DNA of 45,964 nucleotides from Paludibacteraceae bacterium. Lineage in GTDB: Bacteria > Bacteroidota > Bacteroidia > Bacteroidales > Paludibacteraceae. Where the stretch lies: contig CAJOIR010000017.1 in the NCBI GenBank assembly GCA_905234685.1, forward strand, positions 1 to 45,964. Direction: 5' to 3'. Below the pieces are notes generated by a model. It worked only from the letters and a program-made list of their open reading frames with translations, was not told the DNA's origin and did not search any database. Shown one piece after another: positions 8,106-16,546 of this stretch. The position numbers and the translations under genes are program-made. Numbering within the stretch: position 1 is the first letter of the stretch; every line of letters starts with the position of its first letter.

Positions 8106-9575
8106 TCACTTTCTCCATAGCGCAGGCGAGAAGAGCAGCAACACGGTGAATATCTCAAGCCTGCCGATAAGCATCACTGCAGCCATTATCCATTTGCCTG
8201 CGGTAGGGAATGCAGCGTATGTGCCTGCAGGGCCATACTGACCTATGCTTGGTCCTACGTTGCCTATGGCGCTGACTGTCGCTCCTATACTCTCGTCAAA
8301 GTCAACACCTAAAGCACAGAAAGCGAGTACAGCGGCGATGATGACAAGTATGTAGAACGTAAAGAACGCTATTACGTTGCCCGTTGTCTGCTGTGATATA
8401 GGTTTGCCGTTCATCTTGGCGGGTATTACGGCGTTGGGATGAATGCGTCTCTTGAACTCTGCCGCACCATTCTTTGCAAAGATAGCAAGCCTGACCCACT
8501 TTATGCCTCCTGATGTACTGCCTGCGCATGCGCCTGTGAACATGAGGAAGAACACTATCACCCAAAGTAGCGGATACCATTGCGTGTAGTCCGCAACGGC
8601 ATAACCTGTTGATGTCATGGTGGCGATGGTGGTAAAGAGGCTCGTTCTAAACGCTTTCTCGCCTCCTGACCAAGTCCAATCCTGTGTATGCAGCATAAGA
8701 CCGAACGTGAGAATCACTGTTGCGAGAATCACAGCAACCGAGTACCAGTGTGTCTCCTCATCGTGCAGCAGTTTCTTCGGTTTGCGTAGTATTATGTAAT
8801 AGAGCAGTGCGAAGTTGATGCCGGAGATGAACATGAAGAAAATGATTGTGTACTGAATGGCGGCACTGTCGTAGAACGCGATGGAGAGATTCTTTGTCGA
8901 GTAACCTCCTGTGGCGATGGTTGAGAAGGAGTGGCATACCGAGTCGAACAAATCCATGCCGAACAACCAGAGAAACAATGCCTCTATGGCAGTGAGGATG
9001 ATATATAGTCCCCACATGCGCTTGGCAGTGTCTGCTATTCGTGGAGACAGTTTCTCGTAACTTAGGCCTGTCACTTCGGCAGCATAGAGCTGCATGCCTC
9101 CAAGTCCGAACATAGGCAGAATAGCGATACTGAGTACAATGATTCCCATGCCTCCTAACCACTGTGTGAGGTTCCGCCATATAAGACAACCGTGGGTAAG
9201 ACTCTCTATGTCGTTGAGTATGGTGGCGCCTGTGGTTGTGAAGCCGGAGATAGTCTCAAAGTAGGCGTCTGTGAATGACGGTATTGCGCCTGAGAGGTAA
9301 TATGGCATCATGCCGAAGAAGGAGAACATAAGCCACACGATGGCGACAATAAGGTAGCCTTCACGCTCACCTACATGCTTCTCAGCCTTTCTTCCGATAA
9401 GCATTCCTGCAAGACCTGACAACAGTGTTATAGTTGTTGACAGACAGAAAACCATGAAGTCAGGTTCTTTGTATAACAGACTGACGAGGGTTGGTATAAA
9501 CATGAACACCGACTCGATGACAAGCAGTGCTCCGAGTGTCTTGAATACCAGTTTTATGTTGAATGTACGTGTCAT
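8106..9575 (-). CDS. trkH: TrkH-family potassium uptake membrane subunit
   Basis: The 489-aa multi-pass protein has the four-fold membrane-pore-membrane pattern of TrkH/KtrB. Pore-region motifs with the filter glycines include ETISGFTTTGATIL (first P-loop), HSFSTIATGGYSTKN (second), TTIATMTSTGYAVAD (third) and SAIGNVGPSIGQYGP (fourth). It forms the potassium-conducting channel at the inner membrane, gated by the NAD-binding TrkA ring encoded 25 nt upstream. Length is normal (483 aa in E. coli). It is followed at 10 nt by the SGNH gene, which suggests co-transcription but no functional link. Confidence 0.96.
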   Translation of the reverse strand: MTRTFNIKLVFKTLGALLVIESVFMFIPTLVSLLYKEPDFMVFCLSTTITLLSGLAGMLIGRKAEKHVGEREGYLIVAIVWLMFSFFGMMPYYLSGAIPSFTDAYFETISGFTTTGATILNDIESLTHGCLIWRNLTQWLGGMGIIVLSIAILPMFGLGGMQLYAAEVTGLSYEKLSPRIADTAKRMWGLYIILTAIEALFLWLFGMDLFDSVCHSFSTIATGGYSTKNLSIAFYDSAAIQYTIIFFMFISGINFALLYYIILRKPKKLLHDEETHWYSVAVILATVILTFGLMLHTQDWTWSGGEKAFRTSLFTTIATMTSTGYAVADYTQWYPLLWVIVFFLMFTGACAGSTSGGIKWVRLAIFAKNGAAEFKRRIHPNAVIPAKMNGKPISQQTTGNVIAFFTFYILVIIAAVLAFCALGVDFDESIGATVSAIGNVGPSIGQYGPAGTYAAFPTAGKWIMAAVMLIGRLEIFTVLLLFSPALWRK

Positions 9576-9600
9576 TTACTGTTTAGTTATTGGCAACAGA

Positions 9601-10935
9601 CTAATTAAAGTACTTGTCCAGTTTGCGTATAATATGGCTTTTGCAGAATACAACAACTTCGTCGTTTGGCAGCACTTGTGTGTCGCCGTTTACAAGTATT
9701 GCTTCTCCTGCACGAACAATAGCACCTATGTTCACGTCTTCAGGCAGGTCGGCGTCTTTTATCTTGTGACGCGTAATGCGGCTGTCTTCTTTGGCTATGA
9801 ACTCCACTATCTCTGCATCGGCGGTAGTCAGGTTTTGCACGTTGAGTACGCTGGCATTAAGCATCATCTGGTATATGTAGCTTGCAGTGATAGTCTTTTT
9901 GTTGAGCACCGTGCCTATGTCGAGACCCTCTGCCATAGGTATGTAGTCGAGATTCTCCACTTCGGCTATCGTCTTTCTTACTCCAAGTTTCTTTGCTGCA
10001 AGGCATGCAAAGATGTTGGTCTCGCTGTTCTCTGTTACTGCGATGAAAGCGTCTGCATCAGCCACGCCCTCTTCTTTCAGAGTCTCCATATCTCGACCGT
10101 CGGCATTGATGACAAGAGCATTGCCAAGTTTCTCCGCCAGTTGGTAGCAGTGCTCACGGTTGGCTTCGAGTATCTTGATTGAGAACTCTTCAGGCAGACT
10201 TTGTGCTGCTTTCTGGGCAATGCGTGTGCCTCCCATGAATACTATGTTGCGTATCTCACGCTTGTCTTTGCCTGCCTCAGACCTGACGAAATCGATGTTG
10301 CTCTCTGTACATACGAAGAACACGAGGTCGTTAGCCTTTATCTCGTCTTCGCCGCGCGGAATAATGGTGTCAGAGTCACGCTTGATAGCTACAACACGAT
10401 ACCTGCCGTGATTGAAGAATCCTGTCTTGAACTTCTGATTCAGTATCTTGGAGTTCTCTCTTACCTTTACCACGCACAAATGCAATGCACCTCCCGAGAG
10501 AACAAGATGATAGCGCATCCAGTTGGTGTGAAGAGCCTCTTCTATTTCATGCGCTGCAAGAACTTCCGGGTAGATAAGGTGGTTAAGACCGAGTTTCTCG
10601 AAGAACTGTCTGTTCTCAGGCAACAGGTATTCATAGTTGTCGATGCGGGCAAGAGTGCGTTTCGCACCCAGACTATTCGCAATCAGACATGCAGTCATGT
10701 TCACGCTTTCGTTGGGTGTTACGGCGATGAAGAGGTCTGCATTCTTTACGCCTATGTCTTTCAAGTCATGAAGCGATGTAGGACAACCGACACGTGTCAA
10801 CATGTCGTAGTTCGCCTCAAGGTCACCAAGTCTTTCGGGTATCTCATCCATCAGACTGATTTCCATGTTCTCACGGGTAAGTAGTTTGGCAAGATGTGTT
10901 CCTACGTCGCCTGCTCCTGCAATGATAATTCTCAT
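9601..10935 (-). CDS. trkA: TrkA potassium uptake regulatory subunit
   Basis: The 444-aa cytoplasmic protein is built as a tandem RCK duplication. The first Rossmann half begins MRIIIAGAGDVGTHLAK (GAGDVG at residues 7-12, NAD(H) binding). A TrkA-C domain follows, then a second Rossmann half around residue 230 (NIVFMGGTRIAQKAAQ) and a second TrkA-C domain ending VLPNDEVVVFCKS. It binds the TrkH dimer and gates it in response to nucleotide. The gene is directly upstream of trkH. The 134-nt gap to dxs holds a candidate dxs terminator, but I could not find a consensus promoter for trkA there. Confidence 0.96.
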   Translation of the reverse strand: MRIIIAGAGDVGTHLAKLLTRENMEISLMDEIPERLGDLEANYDMLTRVGCPTSLHDLKDIGVKNADLFIAVTPNESVNMTACLIANSLGAKRTLARIDNYEYLLPENRQFFEKLGLNHLIYPEVLAAHEIEEALHTNWMRYHLVLSGGALHLCVVKVRENSKILNQKFKTGFFNHGRYRVVAIKRDSDTIIPRGEDEIKANDLVFFVCTESNIDFVRSEAGKDKREIRNIVFMGGTRIAQKAAQSLPEEFSIKILEANREHCYQLAEKLGNALVINADGRDMETLKEEGVADADAFIAVTENSETNIFACLAAKKLGVRKTIAEVENLDYIPMAEGLDIGTVLNKKTITASYIYQMMLNASVLNVQNLTTADAEIVEFIAKEDSRITRHKIKDADLPEDVNIGAIVRAGEAILVNGDTQVLPNDEVVVFCKSHIIRKLDKYFN

Positions 10936-10987
10936 GTTGTTTCAATTATAAATTTAAAAGTAAAAAGGAAAAACCAATAAAATGAGC

Positions 10988-11022
10988 ATAAAGATTGCTT
11001 GATGAATCTTATTTTCAAGCAA
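10988..11022 (-). terminator. Possible dxs terminator hairpin
   Basis: On the minus strand, TTGCTTGA (11015-11022) pairs with TCAAGCAA (10995-11002) across a 12-nt loop, followed by TCTTTAT. This is a modest stem with a weak T tract, 48 nt past the dxs stop. The rest of the 134-nt gap (10936-11069) is A/T-rich low-complexity sequence with nothing else recognisable. Confidence 0.4.
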
Positions 11023-11069
11023 GGTCTGTCGTTTTTTTTCTCAACCTTTCTTCATTGCTTTTTTACTTT

Positions 11070-12965
11070 CTACTTTTTATTTTCAACTTTGTCAACTATA
11101 AACTCTCTGATGCCTTCTGCATCCAGTCCGAGCATGTGATACAACTCTTTTGTTGAACCATGCTCTACAAATTGGTCGTTCACTCCTATTCTGTGCACTG
11201 CACATTGATAGCCTTTGTCAGCGAAATACTCAAGTACAGCGCTGCCAAGACCTCCTGAAATTACTCCGTCTTCTGCTGTGAACACCCGGCTGAAATGTGT
11301 TGCCACATAATCAAGCGTTGCTATATCAACAGGCTTGAGGAAACGCATGTCATAGTGGGCGTATTCCGTACCCCGCAGCGCTTCTGCCACTGCGTTGCCT
11401 ATTGCGCCTATAGACAACACTGCGACCTCTTTGCCTTCTTTCAGGCATCTTGCCTTGTCAACAGGTTGCTCATTCTCTCCTCCTTCGCTAATGTTCCGTT
11501 CATGTACCGTTGGTAGTTGTGCCACACCTCGCGGATAGCGTATTGCAACAGGACCATCGAAACCAAGTGCGTAATGCATCATCGCTCTAAGGTCGTCTGC
11601 ATCCATTGGCGCACAGATGGTGAGGTTTGGTATCGGGCGGAGGTATGCAAGGTCAAGAAGACCATGATGTGTTACTCCGTCAGCGCCAACAATGCCTGCG
11701 CGGTCGATACACAGTACGACATGTAGTTTGAGAATGCATACATCATGAATGATGTTGTCGTATGCACGCTGCAGGAATGACGAATAGATGTTGCAGAAAG
11801 GTATCATACCCTCTTTGGCGAGACCTGCCGAGAAGGTGACGGCATGGCCTTCAGCAATGCCTACATCGAACACTCTGTCAGGCATCGCCTGTTGCATTAT
11901 GTTCATTGAACAGCCTCCGAGCATGGCGGGAGTAATACCAATCACGCGGTTGTCTTTCTTTGCCAATTCCAATAGTGTCTCGCCGAATACCTCCTGCCAG
12001 AGTTGCGGATGATCGCCCGCACTCTGTTTTCTCTCGCCTGTCTCCACATTGAATTCTCCCGGTGCATGCCATATCGTCTGGTCATGCTCTGCAGGAGCAT
12101 ACCCTTTGCCTTTTACCGTCACTATATGAAAGACGCGAGGCCCTTTGTAGTCTTTTATCTCATTCAGGATACGCACAAGGTCTTTCACGTTGTGACCGTC
12201 CGCAGGTCCGAAGTAACGCAGGTTCAGACTGCTGAACACGTTTTTGTGCTGCTTGGTGAGCACTGCTTTCAAACTGTTGTTGAAACGCTGCATTCTGCCT
12301 TTTTTCCTCTCGTCTATCAGGTGCAGGCGTCTTGCTGCGCGATACAGGAACCAGCGCAGACGGTTATACCCGCTTGAGGTGGTTATGTCAAGCAGATACT
12401 GGGTGAATCCTCCGCGTATAGGGTCTATCGCCATGTTGTTGTCGTTGAGGATAATAAGCAGGTCGTTCGACAACATTGACGTGTTGTTGAGTCCTTCAAA
12501 CGACAATCCTCCTGTCATGGCGCCGTCGCCGATGACAGTCACAACATGTTTTTTCCCCTTCTGTTTCTCAATGGCGGTTTGGGCACCCAACGCGGCAGAG
12601 ATACTGTTGCTGGCATGACCTGCAATGAATGCGTCATACTCGCTCTCTACCGGTGTCGGAAACGGCGCAATGCCTTTGAACTGACGGTTGGTGTTGAACC
12701 GTTCGCGCCTGCCTGTCAGTATCTTGTGAGCGTATGCCTGATGACCTACGTCCCAGATTATTCTGTCTTCCGGTGTGTCATAGACATAATGCAACGCCAC
12801 TGTCAGTTCCACCGTGCCGAGCGAAGAAGCCAGATGCCCGGGGTTATGGCTGAGCGACTGAATGATGAAGTCTCTCACCTCGTCACACACCTCAGGCAGT
12901 GCCTCCACAGGCAACTTCTTCAGGTCAGAAGGGTATTCAATATTATTCAGATATTTGTATTCCAC
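11070..12965 (-). CDS. dxs: 1-deoxy-D-xylulose-5-phosphate synthase
   Basis: The 631-aa thiamine-diphosphate enzyme condenses pyruvate and glyceraldehyde 3-phosphate, the first step of the MEP isoprenoid pathway. Visible signatures: [37 protein letters not shown]; the TPP/Mg motif GDGAMTGG (from residue 146) with NDNNMAI about 25 residues later; GPADGHN; and the transketolase pyrimidine-domain segment [16 protein letters not shown] containing the conserved catalytic Glu. The C-terminal transketolase domain ends in [18 protein letters not shown] sequence. Length is close to E. coli Dxs (620 aa). It lies 50 nt downstream of pheT with no terminator between, so it is probably read from the pheT promoter. 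Confidence 0.97.
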   Translation of the reverse strand: MEYKYLNNIEYPSDLKKLPVEALPEVCDEVRDFIIQSLSHNPGHLASSLGTVELTVALHYVYDTPEDRIIWDVGHQAYAHKILTGRRERFNTNRQFKGIAPFPTPVESEYDAFIAGHASNSISAALGAQTAIEKQKGKKHVVTVIGDGAMTGGLSFEGLNNTSMLSNDLLIILNDNNMAIDPIRGGFTQYLLDITTSSGYNRLRWFLYRAARRLHLIDERKKGRMQRFNNSLKAVLTKQHKNVFSSLNLRYFGPADGHNVKDLVRILNEIKDYKGPRVFHIVTVKGKGYAPAEHDQTIWHAPGEFNVETGERKQSAGDHPQLWQEVFGETLLELAKKDNRVIGITPAMLGGCSMNIMQQAMPDRVFDVGIAEGHAVTFSAGLAKEGMIPFCNIYSSFLQRAYDNIIHDVCILKLHVVLCIDRAGIVGADGVTHHGLLDLAYLRPIPNLTICAPMDADDLRAMMHYALGFDGPVAIRYPRGVAQLPTVHERNISEGGENEQPVDKARCLKEGKEVAVLSIGAIGNAVAEALRGTEYAHYDMRFLKPVDIATLDYVATHFSRVFTAEDGVISGGLGSAVLEYFADKGYQCAVHRIGVNDQFVEHGSTKELYHMLGLDAEGIREFIVDKVENKK

Positions 12966-13015
12966 TTGAATAAAAGGTTAATTCTTCAAACGTGTATGGT
13001 CGGTGCTTTGCCCTG

Positions 13016-15502
13016 TTATCTGAGTTTTGCTCCGAACTTGTCTTCAAATGTCTTCTGCAGACGCTGCATGATATTCTCAATCTGCTTGTCTTTCAGTGTG
13101 TTGTTTTCGTCTTGCAGAATAAAGGCGAGCGCATACGACTTTTTGCCGAAGTCAAGATTCTTGCCTTCGTACACATCAAACAGGTACACTTCTTTCAGCA
13201 GGCGGCGTTCTGTCTCGAATGCCGCTTTTCTGAGGTCGGCAAATCTGACCTGTTTGTCAACCAGCAATGCAAGGTCTCGCCTTACCTCCGGATACTTGGG
13301 CAGGTTGGTGATGACAGGTTTGTACTGCTTGTTCTGACGAAGCAGCATTTTCCAGTCAAGGTCTGCGAAATACACCGGATTGTCGATGTCAAACTGCTTC
13401 AACAGTTTGCCTGACACCACTGCCATGAATCCCAGTGCTTTGCCGTTGGGCGCTATGATGCGCAGACCATCGGCAAACATTGGATTGCTGTAGTCTTCAA
13501 GTGTGCAGCGGTCGATGTTCACTCCTAAGCGTTTGAGCAGATTCTGCACATACGCGTGCAACTGGTAGAAAGTGGTCTTCTCGTCTGCCCTTACCCACGA
13601 CTGAGGTGTCTTGTTGCCTGTCAGCCACAGTCCGAGATGCATCTCCTCGCTGTAGGCGGCTATTGGTTCAACCTCTGCCACTGCTTCCGATGTCTGTTTT
13701 TCGGTCTTCGACTTGTCATAGTGATAGCAGTTGCCGAACTCATAGAACCGCAGGTCTGCGTTCTTGCGGTTGGCATTGCGCTGAATACTCTCCAGTCCGC
13801 CGAACAACAATGTCTGACGCATCACTCCGAGGTCGGATGACAGCGGGTTCATTATGCGTACACATTGCTCAAGCGGGTAAACATCGTTGTTCTCGTAATA
13901 ACCGACTTTGGTAAGTGAGTTGTTGAGTATCTCGTTGAAGCCTTGCGCTGTAAGTTGCTCGCTGAGTCTGCGTTGCAGGAATACAGGGTCGGGTTGCTTG
14001 CCGTAAACAAGGTTGGTGTTGAGTTTCTCCGGGAATTCGATGTTGTTGTAACCGTATATGCGGAGAATGTCTTCCACTACGTCGCACTCCCGCTGCACAT
14101 CGACTCTGTATCTTGGTACGAGAAGCTGCCATGTGTCTGCATTTCTGCTCTTTATCTGTATCTCGAGGGCATTGAGTATGTTCTCGACAAGCTCATCACC
14201 GAGTTGTTTGCCGATGAGACGGTTGACACGGTCAATGTTGAACTCGACTTCGAAAGGCGGAAATTCCTGTGCCTTTTGGTCTGTTATCTCCATTGATATG
14301 GTGCCGCCTGCGGTCTCCTGTATGAGCAGTGCGCAGCGTTTCAGCACGTACAGCGTGTTGTTGGGGTCGCAACCGCGCTCATAACGGAATGAGGCGTCGG
14401 TGCTCAGCCCGTGACGACGAGCGGTCTTCCTGATTGACACCGGGTCAAAATAGGCACTCTCGAGGAATACGTTGGCAGTATGCTCCGTCACTCCCGAATC
14501 CAGTCCTCCGAATACGCCTGCGATACACATCGGCTCTTGGGCGTTGCATATCATCAGATCCTGGTCGCTCAGAGTACGCTCAACCTCGTCAAGGGTCACA
14601 AATTTCGTACCCGCAGCCACGTTCTTCACAATTATCTTCCCGCCGAGAATCCTGTCTGCATCGAAAGCATGCAGTGCCTGACCCATCTCGTGAAGCACGA
14701 AGTTGGTACAGTCAACCACGTTGTTGATAGGTCTGAGACCTATGGTGCGCAGTGCGTCCTGCAACCAGTCGGGCGACGCTTTCACCTCCACACCCCGTAT
14801 CGTCACACCCGTATATCTCGGACAAGCCTCTTTGTTCTCCACATTGACATCTACGACAAGCTTATTGTCGTCAACCTTGAAAGCGTCCACCGCGGGTTTG
14901 GTGAGAGTCAGGTCAACTCCGTGTGCCTTGTAGAAAGCGTACAGGTCGCGTGCCACGCCGTAATGCGAGCATGCGTCAGAGCGGTTGGGGGTTATATCCA
15001 CTTCTATCAGCCAGTCGTCTTCGACATGGTAGTATTCCTTTGCAGGCATTCCGACAGGCGCGTCCTCCGGCAGTACTATGATGCCGGCATGACTTGTGCC
15101 TATGCCTATCTCGTCTTCTGCACAGAGCATGCCGTACGACTCCGCTCCGCGTATCTTTGAACGTTTTATTGTGAAACTCTCCTCACCGGAGTAGAGAGTG
15201 GTGCCGATGGTGGCGCATATCACTTTCTGCCCTTCGGCGACGTTAGGCGCGCCGCATACTATCTGCAGAGGCTCGGCGTCAGGCGCTATGCGTGTCTGCG
15301 TGATATGCAGGTGGTCGGAGTCAGGGTGTGGCACACAAGTCACCACTTCAGCCACCACAAGTCCTTCGAGACCACCCTTGATGGTCTGCACTCTTTCTAC
15401 GGTTCCTACCTCTAAACCTATGGAGGTCAGGTTTTTTGCTACAGTCTCGGCATCGTCAGTGACATTCAGATACCGGCGCAGCCATTTGTAAGATATGTTC
15501 AT
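13016..15502 (-). CDS. pheT: Phenylalanyl-tRNA synthetase beta subunit
   Basis: The 828-aa product is the beta chain of the alpha2-beta2 enzyme. Domain order fits: N-terminal MNISYKWLRRYL, an EMAP-type tRNA-binding domain (residues about 40-150, GLVVAEV, HPDSDHLHITQ), B3/4 editing domain (CPRYTGVTIRGV; NNVVDCTNFVLHEMGQALHAFD), B5 domain (FNIDRVNRLIG), catalytic-like core, and C-terminal FDX-ACB domain (KYPEVRRDLALLVD). The frame is open to 15562, but that stretch overlaps the promoter at 15564-15594 and is absent from homologues. The ATG at 15500-15502, in front of NISYKW, is therefore chosen. It is slightly longer than the E. coli protein (795 aa), as usual in Bacteroidota. Confidence 0.97.
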   Translation of the reverse strand: MNISYKWLRRYLNVTDDAETVAKNLTSIGLEVGTVERVQTIKGGLEGLVVAEVVTCVPHPDSDHLHITQTRIAPDAEPLQIVCGAPNVAEGQKVICATIGTTLYSGEESFTIKRSKIRGAESYGMLCAEDEIGIGTSHAGIIVLPEDAPVGMPAKEYYHVEDDWLIEVDITPNRSDACSHYGVARDLYAFYKAHGVDLTLTKPAVDAFKVDDNKLVVDVNVENKEACPRYTGVTIRGVEVKASPDWLQDALRTIGLRPINNVVDCTNFVLHEMGQALHAFDADRILGGKIIVKNVAAGTKFVTLDEVERTLSDQDLMICNAQEPMCIAGVFGGLDSGVTEHTANVFLESAYFDPVSIRKTARRHGLSTDASFRYERGCDPNNTLYVLKRCALLIQETAGGTISMEITDQKAQEFPPFEVEFNIDRVNRLIGKQLGDELVENILNALEIQIKSRNADTWQLLVPRYRVDVQRECDVVEDILRIYGYNNIEFPEKLNTNLVYGKQPDPVFLQRRLSEQLTAQGFNEILNNSLTKVGYYENNDVYPLEQCVRIMNPLSSDLGVMRQTLLFGGLESIQRNANRKNADLRFYEFGNCYHYDKSKTEKQTSEAVAEVEPIAAYSEEMHLGLWLTGNKTPQSWVRADEKTTFYQLHAYVQNLLKRLGVNIDRCTLEDYSNPMFADGLRIIAPNGKALGFMAVVSGKLLKQFDIDNPVYFADLDWKMLLRQNKQYKPVITNLPKYPEVRRDLALLVDKQVRFADLRKAAFETERRLLKEVYLFDVYEGKNLDFGKKSYALAFILQDENNTLKDKQIENIMQRLQKTFEDKFGAKLR

Positions 15503-15563
15503 ATTTCTATTTGTTTTTGTCAGTACTATGCGAGTGAAAATCCTACACTCCACAATTAGCATG

Positions 15564-15594
15564 CAAAGTTACGAATAATTGCCGGATTATGCAA
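15564..15594 (-). promoter_or_regulatory. Bacteroidota promoter for pheT
   Basis: On the minus strand: TTG at 15592-15594, a 20-nt spacer and TAACTTTG at 15564-15571, about 62 nt upstream of the pheT ATG. The same 8-base box is used for the MBL gene and alaS. It would drive pheT and dxs. Confidence 0.78.
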
Positions 15595-15627
15595 ATTTCG
15601 ATTTGTAACCCATCACCTTTTCCCCAG

Positions 15628-15680
15628 TTAGCCAGTTTCAAGTTTCAACAATTAGCCTTTAACTTTTTAGCCTTTTAGCC
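15628..15680. repeat. TTAGCC cluster and left copy of 16-bp direct repeat
   Basis: Four TTAGCC words occur at 15628, 15652, 15667 and 15675. The first starts TTAGCCAGTTTCAAGT (15628-15643), which recurs exactly at 19687-19702. The two copies lie just outside module A, next to the pheT promoter on one side and the tnaA promoter on the other. The rest of the gene-free stretch 15595-15795 holds nothing I can name. Confidence 0.6.
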
Positions 15681-15795
15681 TCTTAACCCACACTCCCCAG
15701 TTAGTTCGACACGAAGGCAATCTGTAGAGACATGACACTTCCGTCCCTGAAAGGCGGTGCAAAGATACGATGACGGGGTTTTGCGTTGTCCCATT

Positions 15796-15835
15796 TTGGC
15801 ACTATCTGGCATCATTTGGTACACATTGGCACTGT
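15796..15835 (+). promoter_or_regulatory. Four decamer repeats (TTGGCA-like) in exact 10-bp phase
   Basis: TTGGCA (15796), CTGGCA (15806), TTGGTA (15816) and TTGGCA (15826) start exactly 10 bp apart, one helical turn. They lie 69 bp upstream of the promoter at 15904-15934. Such phased repeats are typical of cooperative protein binding sites, but the binder is unknown. Confidence 0.5.
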
Positions 15836-15862
15836 CTTTCTTCGAGAAGGGTTCGCTACGGT

Positions 15863-15879
15863 ATATCTGTCACAGATAT
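15863..15879. promoter_or_regulatory. 17-bp perfect dyad, possible operator or activator site
   Basis: ATATCTGT-C-ACAGATAT is a perfect 8-bp inverted repeat around one base. It is centred 33 bp upstream of the -33 box of the module A RNA promoter, a position suited to an activator dimer. The binding protein cannot be inferred. Confidence 0.5.
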
Positions 15880-15903
15880 TTTTCAGACACCCACTAACCA
15901 CTC

Positions 15904-15934
15904 TTGCATAATCAAAACAATTACTGTATCTTTG
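15904..15934 (+). promoter_or_regulatory. Bacteroidota promoter for the module A structured RNA
   Basis: TTG at 15904-15906, a 20-nt spacer and TATCTTTG at 15927-15934. No gene starts within 600 nt; the expected transcript begins near 15940 and enters the structured region, so it probably drives a non-coding RNA. Confidence 0.72.
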
Positions 15935-16197
15935 CATGCGAAAACAAAATATTTATACAATTAGCCTATGAAACACAAGCAGTAAGACTGCAAAGACATA
16001 ACATAAATTAAGCATTTAGCTAAGAACTTGGATTGTTGAAAAACTGGACACTTTGAAACAATTCTTTTACCAAGGACAAGGCTTTCAATGCTCGCGTTTC
16101 GGCGTGAGTCTTGTGGGTAGATATTTGGTAAAAGAAGGTAGTCCAGAATCCTCAACAATCCAGATTGAAGCAAGCAAGTTTCACGCTTTCTTTATGT

Positions 16198-16236
16198 CTA
16201 TAGGTAGCGCGATATTGACTATAGGATCACTATAGG
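16198..16236. repeat. Three CTATAGG repeats, 21 and 11 bp apart
   Basis: CTATAGG starts at 16198, 16219 and 16230. The last two form ACTATAGGATCACTATAGG, an exact 19-bp match to 27264-27282, upstream of the 1320-aa secreted protein gene. A single CTATAGG is at 37983-37989 in module B. The spacings are near multiples of a helical turn. Confidence 0.5.
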
Positions 16237-16295
16237 ACCTCTGGAGGGTCAACAAAATGGATTGAGCAATAAAGACAACAATAACAATTAAGATG

Positions 16296-16397
16296 ACAAG
16301 TTCAGGCATTGATTACGATAAACAAAAACGTCTGCTTGCGTAAACAGGTTTTCTCAGGTACCTTCGGCATATCAACAAATGCCTGAACTTGTTTTTG
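16296..16397 (+). terminator. Long-stem terminator or attenuator
   Basis: ACAAGTTCAGGCATT (16296-16310) pairs perfectly over 15 bp with AATGCCTGAACTTGT (16378-16392), followed directly by TTTTTG. The 67-nt interior can fold further (AGGTACCT is palindromic). It is a strong intrinsic-terminator candidate for the RNA starting near 15940. A new promoter follows at 16434. Confidence 0.6.
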
Positions 16398-16433
16398 TTA
16401 ACACGCCTGACTGAAAAAGGACCAACAAGGACT

Positions 16434-16464
16434 TTGCACAAGAAACAAAGCGTACATACCTTTG
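16434..16464 (+). promoter_or_regulatory. Bacteroidota promoter for the 227-aa gene and LRR protein
   Basis: TTG at 16434-16436, a 20-nt spacer and TACCTTTG at 16457-16464. The start would be near 16470, leaving a leader of about 75 nt before the ATG at 16547. The LRR gene at 17253 follows only 22 nt after the first gene and is probably in the same transcript. Confidence 0.75.
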
Positions 16465-16546
16465 CAGCGGTATTGCTGCAACTGACATAAACGGAGAAAG
16501 TCTGCCGCCGAATATCAAAACGCAGACAAACTAAAAACAATAAATT

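Larger units (their letters stand above)
15941..16400 (+). ncRNA. Module A structured RNA, family not recognised
   Basis: Transcription from the promoter at 15904-15934 and the terminator-like stem ending at 16392 would give an RNA of about 460 nt. Seen in sequence: GCCTATGA (15964); hairpin GCAG-TAAGA-CTGC (15979-15991); linker AAGACATAACATAAATTA (from 15993); small hairpin AGC-ATTTA-GCT (16011-16021); then a long branched stem at 16030-16161. Its arms are GGATTGTTGA/TCAACAATCC, CTGGAC/GTCCAG (16044/16141), CTTTTACCAA/TTGGTAAAAG (16064/16125), ACAAG/CTTGT (16076/16110) and an apical CTCGCG/CGTGAG (16091/16103). The 5' part recurs at 37858-37916. ATG AAA CAC AAG CAG TAA at 15968 could be a five-codon leader peptide. 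It does not match tmRNA, RNase P or SRP RNA signatures and no reverse transcriptase is nearby. The long stem recalls 6S RNA in outline only. Confidence 0.55.

Noticed and set aside
15760..15767. Minus-strand TATCTTTG resembling a -7 box
   Set aside because: No TTG at the expected 20-nt distance, and pheT already has a full promoter closer to its start.
15941..16400. Retron msr-msd or tmRNA
   Set aside because: No reverse transcriptase gene is present in the window, and there is no tRNA-like 3' end or tag-coding frame.
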